The position numbers were made by a program, and so were the translations under genes. Under the pieces are notes generated by a model. It was not told where the DNA came from, searched no databases, and saw only the letters and a list, made by a program, of their open reading frames with translations. Below, in pieces: positions 52,701 through 57,922 of a stretch of DNA of 64,000 nt. Origin of the DNA: Gonatopus flavifemur (taxonomy: Eukaryota > Arthropoda > Insecta > Hymenoptera > Dryinidae); the NCBI GenBank assembly GCA_018340375.1, contig JAFFJZ010000004.1, forward strand, positions 38,848,001 through 38,912,000, read 5' to 3'. Positions within the stretch are counted from its first letter, which is position 1, and the number at the start of each line of letters is the position of its first letter.

Positions 52701-55700
52701 AAAGACATAGTATTATCATCGACAATTAACGATTTACCTTTAAAGTGATACCCATTCATACCGCTTACTGATATTTTATCTACTATGCGACTCCAAATTG
52801 TTGAAACAATAATTGTTTGTTGAACAATCGTTAAGAAATCCTGTTCTCCAACAAAAGATAAATTTCGAATAACCTTGACACATACTGATCATTTGCAATT
52901 GTATTTCTCTTATTTCTGCCTTTTTTATAAATTATCTCAATAACTACATTCTGGGAGTAAATTTGCGGACACTCTAGTATGTATACTTTTCATTCAACGA
53001 CTTTCTCATCACTGCTCACAACTTGCGCGCAAAATATTCACGCAATATCCAATCATTTCACTCTCAGAAAATCACCCTCAATCTACAGACTTCTGCAAGC
53101 GATGTGAGAGTGAATTCGGGAAGAAATTGCGCAACATATGCACTAGCTCTTCGCACGCGGCTTATGAGCGACCGTATGGATCACGGGGGGATTGTACGCA
53201 AATCACACGCAAAATCCCGCGTGCCTAACGGTCTCAAGTTTTGCGCGCAGGAAATGTTATATGGGCTTCTTAACTCTTCACAGCACCCTTCATTTTCATC
53301 AGGGATGAGTCATCAAAATTCAATAAAAACTTATAATCGTAGTACAATCTAGGTTCATCCAAATGGTGTCCAAAAATTTCGAAACACGACACGGACATAC
53401 ATTCGATGTATACGGGAATGAGACGGGAATATGATGATTACTGGCGTTTCAATAGGCCAGTGATGGACCTGCAATGCCGGTAAAGGGCGATCAATGGTCC
53501 TTCGAAACGCCTACAGTCTACAGATGGGCGGTATCGATGATTTCGTATAGAATGTGGGTCAAGTTTCCAACACAATTTTATAGGAATTTATAGAAACTTG
53601 ATCAATATTTTATAGAAACATATAGATGTTGACAAGTATCGTTCATCCCTGTCCGAAAAGTCCCATAGATTCCCATGGATTCCCATAGGTGCTGTGACAA
53701 TAACCGCATAGAAACCGATAAGCTATTTTATTCCTATCAGAATTAATCAGGTTTTGCCGATCATGCTGATAGAAACCCATGGAACAACAGATTCCACTTA
53801 GAATCTCATAGAAACCCTTGGGTCCTGTGACAATAACCGCACAGAAACCGATAGGATATCATTGATTCCATTAGGATTTCGCCTATCGGTTTCTATTGGT
53901 TTTTTCGCACAGGGATCCCTACTGTGCAAGCAAACATGTGTTTTGAACGTTCAGGAAATCTCCGGTGTTGTGTGGAAAACATGCATATCTTGCAAAAGTC
54001 TAAAAGATATCTCATGAGGATGACAGATATCTTAAAGATGTATCTGAAGTATTCTTCAAAGATTTCCTAAACATATCTCATCACAGATATATTCAAGTCA
54101 TTTTTTAAAAATATCTATAAAAAAACCCTTCAACATATCCCCCACGTGAAAAAGTTTTCGGAATTATAAATAATTTGTATATAAAATTCAATAAATTTTA
54201 TACACAATTACTATATAGCATGTAGAAATTATATAGAATGCTGGGAATTTTCCCACATGGACAGCTAACACTCGGATATCTTCAAGATATCTTATTAAGA
54301 AATCTTGAAGATATCTGAATATTAGCTGAGTATCTTTGGAACATATTGGATACATGTTTTAGACGCGTTTGGGTTTTTTTTGCAATGTATTTCTTAAGAA
54401 ATATTAAGATGTCCTCAACTAATATAAATTTGTTCCATAGGACATTTTTAAAACTGTGAAAAAGTAATTTTACGAAATCTTCAAAAGATGTAGTGATGGA
54501 CGATGTTTCACGATATCTATATTTATATTCCATTTGTATACACACGGAGAAAAAAGGATCTTGAAAAATACCATAATTTATGGATTTTTGGCGTTGGTCT
54601 CCCATACAGCACCGAAGACCTCAGTTATGTATCAGAAACGTGTCCGTTACAAAAGCGGACATAGAAACATTTCAGAAAGTTTTCAAATACCTTCCAAACA
54701 CGTTTCTATGTCCGCTTTTGTAACGGAGACGTTTCTGATACATTACTGGAGTATTCGGTGCTGTATGGGCTGAGACGAGTCAAAATATTTACGTGAAGAT
54801 ACCTCTAAAAGTACCACGATGGCTGGGACTTTTATGAGGAAGGTACCATACTCCTTTATAAAAGTCCAAGAAATAATGGGACTTTTAGAGATTCGTTCAC
54901 GTAAATATTTTGACTCAGGTCAGACCAACGCCAAAAATCCATAAATTATGGTATTTTTCAAGATATCTGTTTTCTCAGTGTAGTTTTTATTAATATTTTA
55001 TAAAATTCAGTATAAATCCGAGAAAATTCCTGCAAAAAATATTTATGTCGTGAAACATCGTGCATCACTAGAAAGATGTCTTTGGTTTTTGAAAATATGT
55101 TTGAGATATCTAGAAGATATCTTTTTGTTCTACTACCCTAATAGCATTTTGCGCGCAAATGTAAGCGATTTACGTGCAAATCGAGTTGATGAATCGCTAG
55201 CAAAGTCGGATCCATATGCGTCGCTTTTTGTTGACAGAACTGCAAGCCATCACGCTCATACGTGAGCGTGATTGCTATTTGCGTGCATATGGCGGGTGAT
55301 AGTATTATTTGCCAGCAAAACATTGGTGAACTGCGCGCATAAAGACGCGACTCTCGAGGCTCAAACTTTGCGCGCACAGAATGTTATCTGGGTAGGTACT
55401 GATAATGATGTTTTTTTTCAAAATTTGTAATGTTTCTTTCGTTTCTAATAGAATTTCACTAAAACTTGAATATCAATTGAAAAATTTTAAGGTGCATTCC
55501 ATGGACGCACATTGGGAGCATTGTCCACAACTCACAGTAAATACATTCACAAATTGGATGTGCCAGCATTCGATTGGCCAATTGCATCGTTTCCAGTCTA
55601 TAAGTATCCTCTGAATGAAAACGTTAGAGAAAACCAAGAAGAAGATAAACGATGTCTAGCTGAGGTACGGCGATATATTCATATACTTGGATTTGAATAA

Positions 55701-57420
55701 AAATGGAAAATGATTGTATGATTGAATTTAGGTTGAAGAATTATTTGCTAAATATAAGGATGAAAAAAAAAAACCTGTCGCTGGAGTGATAGTGGAACCC
55801 ATTCAATCTGAAGGAGGAGACAATCACGCTTCACCAGAGTTTTTCCGTGAGCTTCAAAGAATTACGAAGAAGGTGAAATTCTATATAATTCGTGAATTCG
55901 AAAAATCCATTATGAATTTGTAGGAATTTCTTTTGAACTCCCATGCGGGGTGTATCATAAACGAAGATCATTCATCATCATACTCATTAATTCAATAATA
56001 CTATAGAATGGTGCTGCATTGTTAATCGATGAGGTACAAACTGGTGGAGGACCAACTGGAAAAATGTGGTGCCATGAACATTTTGAACTGAATAGCCCTC
56101 CCGATGTTGTAACTTTCAGCAAAAAAATGCAATTAGGAGGATATTATCATGTGCCAGATTTGAAGTGAGTTTATGAAAACTGTATTCAATTCATTGTTTT
56201 TTCTATGAGTCTTACGATTTATAAAAATTGATTTGAAATCTAGACCGAAACAATCGTACCGAGTATTCAATACGTGGATGGGTGATCCAAGCAAGTTGAT
56301 TTTATTGGAAAAAATTGTAGATATAATAAGCCAAGAGAATCTTCTGGAGAGGGTGTCTTGTGTTGGTAATTATACGATGAAGGAATTAATGAATATGCAA
56401 AATGAATTTTCGACCCAAATCAATTCGGTACGAGGACGCGGTACTTTCATTGCATTCGATTGCACATCGTCTGATCTTAGAGAAGCTCTAATCAGAAAAC
56501 TCCTTAACAGAGGTAATAATTTGCAGTTTGATCAATATTCGATCTCGGAAGTGAAAGATCACTTCTTTTGAGGAGATACTATCACTGTGGTACGAGGCAA
56601 ATCGTTCATTCCAACCTATTCAAAAAGTGACTCAAGAAAATCCAAATATCACTCAGTGAAACAATTCTACATGCTTTAAAAAACTGCTGTACAGGGCGAC
56701 ATTGTGATTCTATTAAGTCACTTTTGACAAATTTGGAATAAATGATTTAGCTCGTACCACGGCGCTAACATTCCCTTAGGATATCAAATACATTACAATT
56801 ATTATAAAGGGCACGGAGAAAAATTAAGGTTCAAATATTACTGCATTTTGTACGAAAGTAGTGCTATAAATGGAATAGTATAATATTTACAACTGAATGT
56901 AGTAAAAGCTCATGCATAATGATTTGAAAAATCTTTCGATTTGACGCAACTTCACATCATAAAGCATGGATTTTTATTACATTCAGTTGTAAAAATTATG
57001 CTATTTCACTTATAGCACTACTTCAGTACAAAATGTAGTAATATTTAAAACATCATTTTTCTCCGTGTGTATCAATGTATAATAATTATCAAGGGAAGTA
57101 ATGATCTTTTGTTTTCAAAACTCACCGTTTTCTGAATTCATTATTGAGAAGGATGCTGAGAAATACCGATGTTAAACACACTATGGTAGCATCCAGTTAT
57201 TTGTCTTTGTTCAGTCTGATGCTGTATCGCTTTTCAATAAATGAAGCTGAAAATAATGAAATTATACAACCCTCAGAAATTGATAACATATGCTATTGAA
57301 ATAGGTATTCAAATGGGTGGATGCGGCGCCAAATCTGTACGTTTAAGGCCAGCTTTAACGTTTACTGAAAACCATGCGGATGTATTTTTGGATGCTCTAC
57401 GCTCGTCTTTGCGAGAGTAA
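16601..57420 (+). CDS. ABAT: 4-aminobutyrate aminotransferase, mitochondrial (8 exons, 5' end missing)
   Basis: PLP-dependent class III aminotransferase that transfers the amino group of GABA to 2-oxoglutarate, giving succinate semialdehyde and glutamate in the mitochondrial matrix. Exons: 16601-16768, 22458-22544, 48885-49080, 55492-55664, 55732-55872, 56007-56164, 56244-56512, 57305-57420. All junctions are GT-AG and keep frame, giving 435 residues. Family landmarks in order: [30 protein letters not shown] (the CxxC cysteines linked to the Fe-S cluster in the mammalian enzyme), [40 protein letters not shown] (Asp contacting PLP), TFSKK (catalytic Lys), RGRGTF and [14 protein letters not shown]. 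The leader and first ~60 residues are not in the recognised exons. No stop or frameshift is seen, so the gene looks functional despite its transposon-filled introns. Confidence 0.95.
17222..17448. repeat. Palindromic MITE (~227 bp)
   Basis: Ends TACACTGTTAGAAATTT and, reversed, TATACTGTCAGAAATAT. The centre carries TACATTAAATTTAATGTA twice in opposed context. It is non-coding. Confidence 0.6.
19000..19497. mobile_element. TA-flanked CACGG/CACTGAG-type MITE, interrupted
   Basis: TIR CACGGAAAAAATTAGTGATC at the left and its exact inverted copy at the right, flanked by TA (18998-18999, 19498-19499), as expected of mariner-type target choice. A 254-bp element (19112-19365) is nested inside. Related ends (CACNGAGAAAA) recur at 43090, 49244, 54541 and 56812. 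Confidence 0.8.
19112..19365. mobile_element. CCCAATAAAC...GTTTATTGGG element (254 bp, TT-flanked)
   Basis: A nearly complete palindrome with ends CCCAATAAACATTT and AAATGTTTATTGGG, flanked by TT. The arms are built from AAGATATCTTTTAGAT-like motifs. A second 254-bp copy of almost identical sequence lies at 46994-47247, so the family moved recently. It is non-coding. Confidence 0.85.
21670..22057. mobile_element. hAT-type non-autonomous element (388 bp), 8-bp TSD GTTCAGAA
   Basis: TIRs TAGGGTTCCGCACGAGACTC and, reversed, TAGGGCTTCGCACGAGACTC. The 8-bp GTTCAGAA is present on both sides (21662-21669, 22058-22065). No transposase is encoded. Confidence 0.88.
22458..22544 (+). CDS. ABAT: ABAT exon (29 codons)
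   Basis: A small exon between acceptor TTTCCAG and donor GTATGT, phase 0 on both sides. It encodes [18 protein letters not shown], the conserved segment just before the CGSCSNENA motif. It stands alone, 5.7 kb from the previous exon and 26.3 kb from the next. Confidence 0.92.
23920..24690 (+). repeat. Tandem array, ~192-bp period, 4 units
   Basis: The block TACGCATTTCCAAGAATTT recurs at 24091, 24268, 24460 and 24652, giving spacings of 177, 192 and 192. Other shared blocks are GTCCC(A/G)CTGCACTGAC and GGAAACTACNAATTTNTACG. The units are diverged. Short ORFs here are echoes of the repeat, not genes. Confidence 0.75.
24743..26262. mobile_element. tRNA-like-bearing CCC...GGG element, copy A
   Basis: The ends are CCCAAACAGACACGAAG and the inverted CGTGCTGTGTGGG. 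Subterminal AAGATATCTT/CTTCAAGA repeats sit on both arms. The core has a pyrimidine-rich tract, a tRNA-like segment and a unique portion. The inverted second copy is 46547-47937. Copy A additionally holds about 330 bp (25805-26132) absent from copy B, and its flanking dinucleotides (GT, AT) do not match. Confidence 0.75.
25111..25182 (-). other. tRNA-like sequence (A box and B box) inside repeat
   Basis: On the - strand: CTATAGCTCAGGTCA (A-box like), then GCGGGTTCGATTCCCGC, a perfect 5-bp T-arm stem with a canonical B box. The acceptor ends do not pair and the anticodon arm is irregular, so this is a tRNA-derived relic, or the head of a SINE, rather than a working tRNA gene. The other element copy has lost the A-box half. 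Confidence 0.6.
26263..27549. repeat. Non-coding stretch with degenerate ~115-122-bp repeats and a poly-G run
   Basis: The phrase GCGCCATNC followed by AANAATCA/ACGATTAC recurs at about 26921, 27043 and 27158. A run of about 18 G lies near 27101-27118. These repeats lead into the cleaner 163-bp array. No exon was seen. Confidence 0.5.
27550..28921. repeat. 163-164-bp satellite array with internal inversion
   Basis: Direct units are marked by CTGCGTGGAT at 27716, 27879, 28042, 28205 and 28369, preceded by one degenerate unit near 27551. Inverted units are marked by ATCCACGCAG at about 28509, 28673 and 28836. The orientation flips near 28425-28440. The units are nearly identical. They give similar overlapping ORFs on both strands, which I do not treat as genes. 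Confidence 0.88.
29340..30620. repeat. Low-complexity TTCGGAGAAA-rich region
   Basis: Very many copies of TTCGGAG(A/G)AA(A/T)T and its complement TTCTCCGAA in both orientations over about 1.3 kb, with no fixed period visible by eye. ORFs follow from the motif's composition. No domain was recognised. 28922-29339 shows nothing else. Confidence 0.6.
30739..31011 (-). repeat. Copia-type 3' LTR
   Basis: About 273 bp. On the - strand it begins TGTTGAAAAATAAT directly after the polypurine tract. The far edge is set by similarity to the right LTR (from 35276). The exact last bases are uncertain by a few nucleotides. Confidence 0.75.
31012..31023 (-). promoter_or_regulatory. Polypurine tract (AAAAAGAGAGGA)
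   Basis: A 12-nt purine run on the - strand abutting the LTR start TGTTG, the usual plus-strand primer position. Confidence 0.75.
31173..35080 (-). pseudogene. Copia-type gag-pol, frameshifted
   Basis: Gag (34544-35080) has the copia-type [12 protein letters not shown] region. Protease [12 protein letters not shown] lies in 33980-34510; the gag zinc knuckle between them looks deleted. Integrase (32991-33857) has [15 protein letters not shown] and AERYNRSL (D-D-E). Its HHCC region ([13 protein letters not shown]) precedes it and ends in TGA. Reverse transcriptase (32038-32742) has [10 protein letters not shown]. RNase H (31173-31808) has [10 protein letters not shown]. The integrase, RT and RNase H segments are in different frames, so at least three indels have accumulated. 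Confidence 0.88.
35251..35265 (-). promoter_or_regulatory. Copia-type primer-binding site
   Basis: On the - strand the bases just inside the 5' LTR read GGTTATGGGCCCAGT, complementary to the anticodon stem-loop of initiator tRNA-Met. Priming by a half-tRNA of this kind is known for Drosophila copia; that it was used here is inferred from the match and position. Confidence 0.8.
35276..35410 (-). repeat. Copia-type 5' LTR, truncated
   Basis: 135 bp collinear with the left LTR, with scattered mismatches, up to GACAACTTTG. It is then cut off exactly at the CAGGGTTGG terminus of the adjacent hAT element. Confidence 0.8.
35411..37770 (-). mobile_element. hAT transposon, degraded
   Basis: Ends CAGGGTTGG...CCAACCCTG, with AAAACCAG motifs on both arms. 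Subterminal AAATGGTCAAAAT occurs twice at the left (35482, 35501), and the inverted ACCATTTTG is repeated in tandem at the right (37656-37685), resembling transposase-binding repeats. The 8 bp outside each end differ (CAACTTTG against CCTTATCA), so the flanks are not those of a simple insertion. Confidence 0.85.
35905..36408 (-). pseudogene. hAT transposase C-terminal part
   Basis: The 167-residue open frame contains [20 protein letters not shown] and [12 protein letters not shown], the signature of the hAT dimerisation domain at the transposase C-terminus, and [15 protein letters not shown] before it. The N-terminal BED and catalytic parts are not intact: 36430-37400 has only short unrelated frames. 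The length is far below a full hAT transposase (about 600 residues). Confidence 0.8.
37771..39530 (-). pseudogene. Non-LTR retrotransposon (LINE) ORF2, truncated
   Basis: An APE-type endonuclease at the N-terminus (38976-39530) has [18 protein letters not shown] and [10 protein letters not shown], followed by SDHYPI at the start of the next frame (38292-38918). A reverse-transcriptase start (37751-38187) has [26 protein letters not shown] and [12 protein letters not shown]. The RT catalytic YxDD part and everything 3' are missing because the sequence ends at the hAT terminus at 37770. Frames differ between segments. The clade is Jockey- or R1-like by general look; this is not certain. Confidence 0.85.
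39855..41148 (-). mobile_element. Full-length mariner, TA-flanked (1294 bp)
   Basis: TIRs CGAGGGTGGATTGATAAGTT (left) and, reversed, CGGGGGTGGATTGATAAGTT, continuing identically through TCCGGCCTGACCAAGA. Only one mismatch was noticed. TA is on both sides (39853-39854, 41149-41150). Total length, TIRs and an open transposase are what an autonomous mariner needs. Confidence 0.93.
39921..40970 (-). CDS. Mariner transposase, intact D,D34D (irritans-like)
   Basis: Catalyses cut-and-paste transposition of its own element in the nucleus. The open frame gives 349 residues from the [11 protein letters not shown] start; an in-frame ATG five codons upstream would give 354. Order: N-terminal helix-turn-helix region, GRP linker (SGRPIEVTT), WVPRLLT in the WVPHEL position, first Asp in [11 protein letters not shown], second Asp in [11 protein letters not shown], third Asp in [13 protein letters not shown]. 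The last two are separated by exactly 34 residues. Sequence style and TIRs resemble the irritans subfamily (my judgement). There are no stops or frameshifts, so activity is possible but unproven. Confidence 0.93.
   Translation of the reverse strand: MEKLENRAVIKYFHLKGLTPKEIKEEMDSTLGTSSPSYSTVKQWVSEFKKGRVSTSDEPRSGRPIEVTTPDMIEKIHQIVLKDRRLKVREIAETCKMSYERVQNILHQHLYMIKLCARWVPRLLTVDQKLIRKNISTANLALYKRNPSEFLRRFVTVDETWVHHYIPETKEQSKQWIGPGEPTPKKAKTIFSANKVMATVFWDARGIIYIDYLEKGKTITGQYYADLLQRLSHEVKIKRPHLAKKKILFHHDNAPAHTSIVAMAKINDLKFELMPHPPYSPDLAPSDYYLFPNLKKWLGGERFVDNEEVIEAVNGYFEELDESVYRDGITRLEHRYEKCISLGGDYVEK
41418..41497 (-). other. tRNA-derived relic
   Basis: The - strand begins GCCTCCATAGCTCAGTGGGT, an excellent A box in tRNA context. 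A plausible anticodon arm follows with loop CTTCAAT (UCA at the anticodon position), and near the end TGGAGC could partly pair with the 5' end. The T arm and B box are badly degraded. I read it as a tRNA pseudogene or SINE fragment. 41149-41417 and 41498-42140 show nothing else recognisable. Confidence 0.5.
42144..42343. repeat. CCCAAGTAGCA-family MITE, truncated copy
   Basis: Only the right part is present. It ends ATTCTGATGCTACTTGGG and shares GACGTTCAATTAACGTACCG and TGAAACNGTCTCATTGGAAT with the fuller copies at 42377-42691 and 44024-44341. Confidence 0.6.
42377..42691. repeat. CCCAAGCAGCA MITE, ~315 bp
   Basis: Starts CCCAAGCAGCAACAGAAT and ends TTCTGGTGCTACTT, running directly into the next copy. 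The interior has GAACGTTCATAG, GAGACTGTTT and CGATTACATATGTTCGAT, and is weakly palindromic. Confidence 0.65.
42692..42797. repeat. CCCAAGTAGCA MITE, short copy (106 bp, TT-flanked)
   Basis: Ends CCCAAGTAGCATCCGAACGT and TTCTGTTGCTACTCGGG, with TT on both sides. It is an internally shortened family member, abutting the copy to its left. Confidence 0.65.
43090..43345. mobile_element. TA-flanked CACGGAGG/CACTGAG MITE (256 bp)
   Basis: TIR CACGGAGGAAAATGTATGGT with, inverted at the right, CACTGAGAAAAATGGATGGT. TA lies at 43088-43089 and 43346-43347. The interior repeats ACCAATTAATTGGT-like palindromes. It splits an older MITE. Confidence 0.8.
43402..43509. repeat. CCCACACAGCAC MITE (108 bp)
   Basis: CCCACACAGCACTACAGTCC at the left and inverted GGACTGTGGTGCTGTGGGG at the right, with AAGAATTC on both arms. 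It is inserted in CGATTACA|TACGTT of the host MITE; flanking AT/AG suggests a slightly mutated 2-bp duplication. Confidence 0.65.
43617..44800. repeat. CAGGGTTGCCAGATT-ended hAT-like element, ~1.2 kb
   Basis: A 15-bp identical inverted terminus CAGGGTTGCCAGATT is present at both ends. The interior is AT-rich, non-coding and contains a nested MITE (44024-44341). The adjoining 8-bp sequences do not match, so either the flanks were altered or the ends belong to two elements. Confidence 0.5.
44024..44341. repeat. CCCAAGCAGCA MITE (318 bp, TT-flanked)
   Basis: Best-preserved family copy: CCCAAGCAGCACCAGAATAT to ATTCTGTTGCTGCTTGGG, with TT on both sides (44022-44023, 44342-44343). Its orientation is opposite to that of 42377-42691. 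Confidence 0.75.
44801..44958. repeat. Palindromic element with GCGCGC core arms (TG-flanked)
   Basis: ACTGTACGTCGGTGTATAAA at the left and the inverted CACTGACGTACAGT at the right. Both arms contain GGTTGCGCGCGCAACC, itself a palindrome. TG lies on both sides. Confidence 0.65.
44969..45291. mobile_element. hAT-type non-autonomous element (323 bp), 8-bp TSD CATCTGGG
   Basis: Ends CAGGGATGGGTTCTG and, inverted, CAGGGTTGGGTACGC, flanked by CATCTGGG at 44961-44968 and 45292-45299. The interior has GCATAAAACNTT-type repeats. There is no transposase. Confidence 0.85.
45292..45988. other. Non-coding stretch, no gene
   Basis: A weak palindrome lies around 45300-45450 (GGACTAAACACATAAATG and an imperfect complement), with GGTTCTGCGCATC inverted near 45360. 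45450-45960 shows nothing I can assign. Confidence 0.4.
45989..46252. repeat. CCCAGAAAACAAAA MITE (264 bp, TA-flanked)
   Basis: CCCAGAAAACAAAACG and inverted TTTTGTTTTCTGGG, with TA at 45987-45988 and 46253-46254. Inner arms carry ATTGTACAATCATTGA-like motifs. It is inserted in sequence beginning CCCAGTAAACACTG (45961) that may be an older relative. Confidence 0.7.
46994..47247. mobile_element. CCCAATAAAC...GTTTATTGGG element (254 bp), nested, CG-flanked
   Basis: Nearly identical to 19112-19365 and of the same length. The uninterrupted target is visible in copy A of the host element near 25490. The filled site has CG on both sides where the empty site has a single CG, giving direct evidence for a 2-bp duplication. 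Confidence 0.9.
47516..47570 (+). other. tRNA-like remnant, A-box half deleted
   Basis: Keeps the T-arm GCGGGTTCGATTCCCGC and the middle of the tRNA-like sequence seen at 25111-25182. It has lost the 5' part by a deletion whose junction is a single CACTG. Confidence 0.6.
47967..48113. repeat. Palindromic MITE (147 bp)
   Basis: CCAGGAAAAACGGTGCGGAC at the left and inverted GTCCACACTGTCTTTTCTGG at the right. Both arms contain GAAAAATCAGC-like sequence. No clear target duplication. Confidence 0.6.
48462..48613. repeat. Partial relative of the CCCATACAG MITE at 54601
   Basis: Shares CTCCGTTACAAAAACGGACA, TCTGATACATCACTG and the terminal CGGTGATGTGTGGGG with the 54601-54769 element, but is more diverged. 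48614-48884 holds no recognised feature. Confidence 0.5.
48885..49080 (+). CDS. ABAT: ABAT exon with CGSCSNENA
   Basis: Acceptor TAAAACAG, donor GTATAT; 65 codons plus one base. It encodes the [19 protein letters not shown] and [16 protein letters not shown] segments. The two cysteines correspond to those that bind the Fe-S cluster at the dimer interface of the mammalian enzyme. The last base plus the next exon's GT rebuild the Gly before AFHGRT. Confidence 0.95.
49244..49700. mobile_element. CACGG/CACTGAG-type MITE with nested hAT MITE
   Basis: CACGGGAAAAACAATCTAGG at the left and, inverted, CACGGAGAAAAAAGTCTAGG at the right. The arms continue through AACTAGCGCATGAGCACC. The right flank is TA and the left GA, so the duplication is imperfect. 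A 211-bp hAT MITE sits inside. Confidence 0.75.
49404..49614. mobile_element. hAT-type MITE (211 bp), 8-bp TSD GTTCATGC
   Basis: CAGTGATGCCAGATTCGAGA at the left with an almost perfect inverted copy at the right. GTTCATGC is on both sides (49396-49403, 49615-49622). It is nearly a complete palindrome, with TTATTCCGCATGGTGGGAGA on both arms. Confidence 0.9.
49868..51153 (-). mobile_element. Mauritiana-type mariner, TA-flanked (1286 bp)
   Basis: TIR CCAGGTGTGTAAGTATGAAA at both ends, continuing CCGGAATT, with TA at 49866-49867 and 51154-51155. Length equals that of canonical Mos1-like mariners. The transposase frame is interrupted once. Confidence 0.92.
49944..50981 (-). pseudogene. Mariner (mauritiana-type) transposase with one nonsense codon
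   Basis: From the [13 protein letters not shown] start the frame runs 345 codons, equal to the Mos1 transposase length as I recall it. A single in-frame TAA at 50325-50327, after GETVNTQR, breaks it; no frameshift was found. Features: [12 protein letters not shown] linker, [19 protein letters not shown] (first Asp), LHDNAPAHK (second), [13 protein letters not shown] (third, D34D), and C-terminal [11 protein letters not shown]. The family usually has a tyrosine at the stop position, so a one-base change is the likely cause. Confidence 0.9.
51233..52759 (-). pseudogene. Gypsy/Ty3-type pol fragment
   Basis: In - strand order: a retropepsin-side region ending in [10 protein letters not shown]; an RT start with [18 protein letters not shown] (52138-52374); RT with [25 protein letters not shown] and the catalytic [10 protein letters not shown] (51572-51994); then the RT-RNase H connection [15 protein letters not shown] (51233-51484). 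Frames shift between pieces near 52350, 52100 and 51530. No LTRs, integrase or gag were seen; the element is truncated near 51230, about 80 bp from the mariner. Confidence 0.88.
52960..53300. repeat. Diverged relative of the GCGCGCAAA MITE
   Basis: Contains CTTGCGCGCAAAATATTC near 53020 and CTCAAGTTTTGCGCGCAGGA near 53235, followed by AATGTTATATGGGC, matching the right end of 55136-55392. The left boundary is unclear. 52760-52959 shows nothing recognisable. Confidence 0.45.
53590..53935 (+). repeat. Two-unit direct repeat, ~132-bp period
   Basis: CTGTGACAATAACCGCATAG near 53690 recurs as CTGTGACAATAACCGCACAG near 53822, each followed by AAACCGATA; TAGAAACCCATGG/TAGAAACCCTTGG varies between them. 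53300-53590 and 53936-54540 hold AAGATATCTT-rich, non-coding DNA. Confidence 0.5.
54541..54980. mobile_element. CACTGAG-type MITE, TA-flanked, interrupted
   Basis: CACACGGAGAAAAAAGGATC at the left and, inverted, CACTGAGAAAACAGATATC at the right. Both continue TTGAAAAATACCATAATTTA. TA at 54539-54540 and 54981-54982. A CCCATACAG element splits the left arm after GTTGGTCT. Confidence 0.8.
54601..54769. mobile_element. CCCATACAGCAC MITE (169 bp, CT-flanked), nested
   Basis: CCCATACAGCACCGAAGACC and inverted GTATTCGGTGCTGTATGGG. The inner arms carry TCCGTTACAAAAGCGGACAT. CT lies on both sides, and the host MITE's intact right arm shows only one CT at the matching place. Confidence 0.85.
55136..55392. 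repeat. CCCTAATAG...TATCTGGG MITE (257 bp, TA-flanked)
   Basis: CCCTAATAGCATTTTGCGCG and inverted GCGCGCACAGAATGTTATCTGGG, flanked by TA (55134-55135, 55393-55394). The centre is the hairpin ATCACGCTCATACGTGAGCG. It lies 100 bp before an ABAT exon. Confidence 0.75.
55492..57420 (+). CDS. ABAT: ABAT 3' exon cluster (5 exons)
   Basis: Exons 55492-55664, 55732-55872, 56007-56164, 56244-56512 and 57305-57420, with introns of 67, 134, 79 and 792 bp. They cover the PLP site: [26 protein letters not shown] and TFSKK (Schiff-base Lys). The fourth would run into a stop at 56571 if not spliced; using donor GTAATA at 56513 and acceptor TAG at 57302-57304 rebuilds [12 protein letters not shown], the expected family sequence, and ends at TAA 57418-57420. 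Confidence 0.94.
56812..57067. mobile_element. CACGGAG-type MITE in the last ABAT intron
   Basis: CACGGAGAAAAATTAAGGTT at the left and inverted TTTTTCTCCGTG at the right. The arms share TATTACTNCATTTTGTAC. It accounts for about a third of the otherwise long 792-bp intron. No clear target duplication. Confidence 0.65.
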
Positions 57421-57751
57421 ACTCTAAGAGAATATTCAACGAGTCTCCTGATATCTTCCGAATCCAATGTCTTCCATTGAATTGTGATTATTACATAGAG
57501 CGACTCTACAAAATATTTTTTCATTACAGTTTTACCATTGTGAGAGGATCAAATTTTCATGTACAATTTCAAGAAGAAGAATTTAATGGACGTTGTATAA
57601 ATATTCATCCAATTACATATTTTATAATACAATTACATTTCTCTTCTATTTCGTGAATATAATCTTTGTTAATCGATAAACATATCTGATAAGTTTAATT
57701 GACGGAGTTTAATTTTACAAATTATTGAATATGATAAGCACTCTTATTTTG

Positions 57752-57772
57752 TTTATTTTGAAAAGTTTTATT
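57752..57772 (-). terminator. Candidate VPS35L poly(A) signals (two AATAAA)
   Basis: TTTATT on the + strand at 57752-57757 and 57767-57772, i.e. AATAAA on the - strand, 170-190 bases past the VPS35L stop. Use is inferred from position only. Confidence 0.5.
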
Positions 57773-57916
57773 CTATAATAATATTGACATAAAAGCAACA
57801 GTAATGATACAATAATTATAACAATAATTTAAACATTATAAACTTGAGCAACTTATTCAAGTGAATATAAGCAAGTATGAAAGATCTATGTAAGTATTGA
57901 TTCTTTTAAGTGTGTC

Positions 57917-57922
57917 AATAAA
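57917..57922 (+). terminator. Candidate ABAT poly(A) signal AATAAA
   Basis: The only canonical AATAAA I found between the ABAT stop (57420) and the VPS35L coding region. It lies just 22 bases before the VPS35L stop codon region, so ABAT transcripts using it would overlap the VPS35L 3' end. Confidence 0.45.

Noticed and set aside
56513..56571. ABAT ending at the stop at 56571 without the last exon
   Set aside because: The donor at 56513 and exon 57305-57420 restore the conserved [15 protein letters not shown]-terminus needed in the family; read-through gives unrelated residues.
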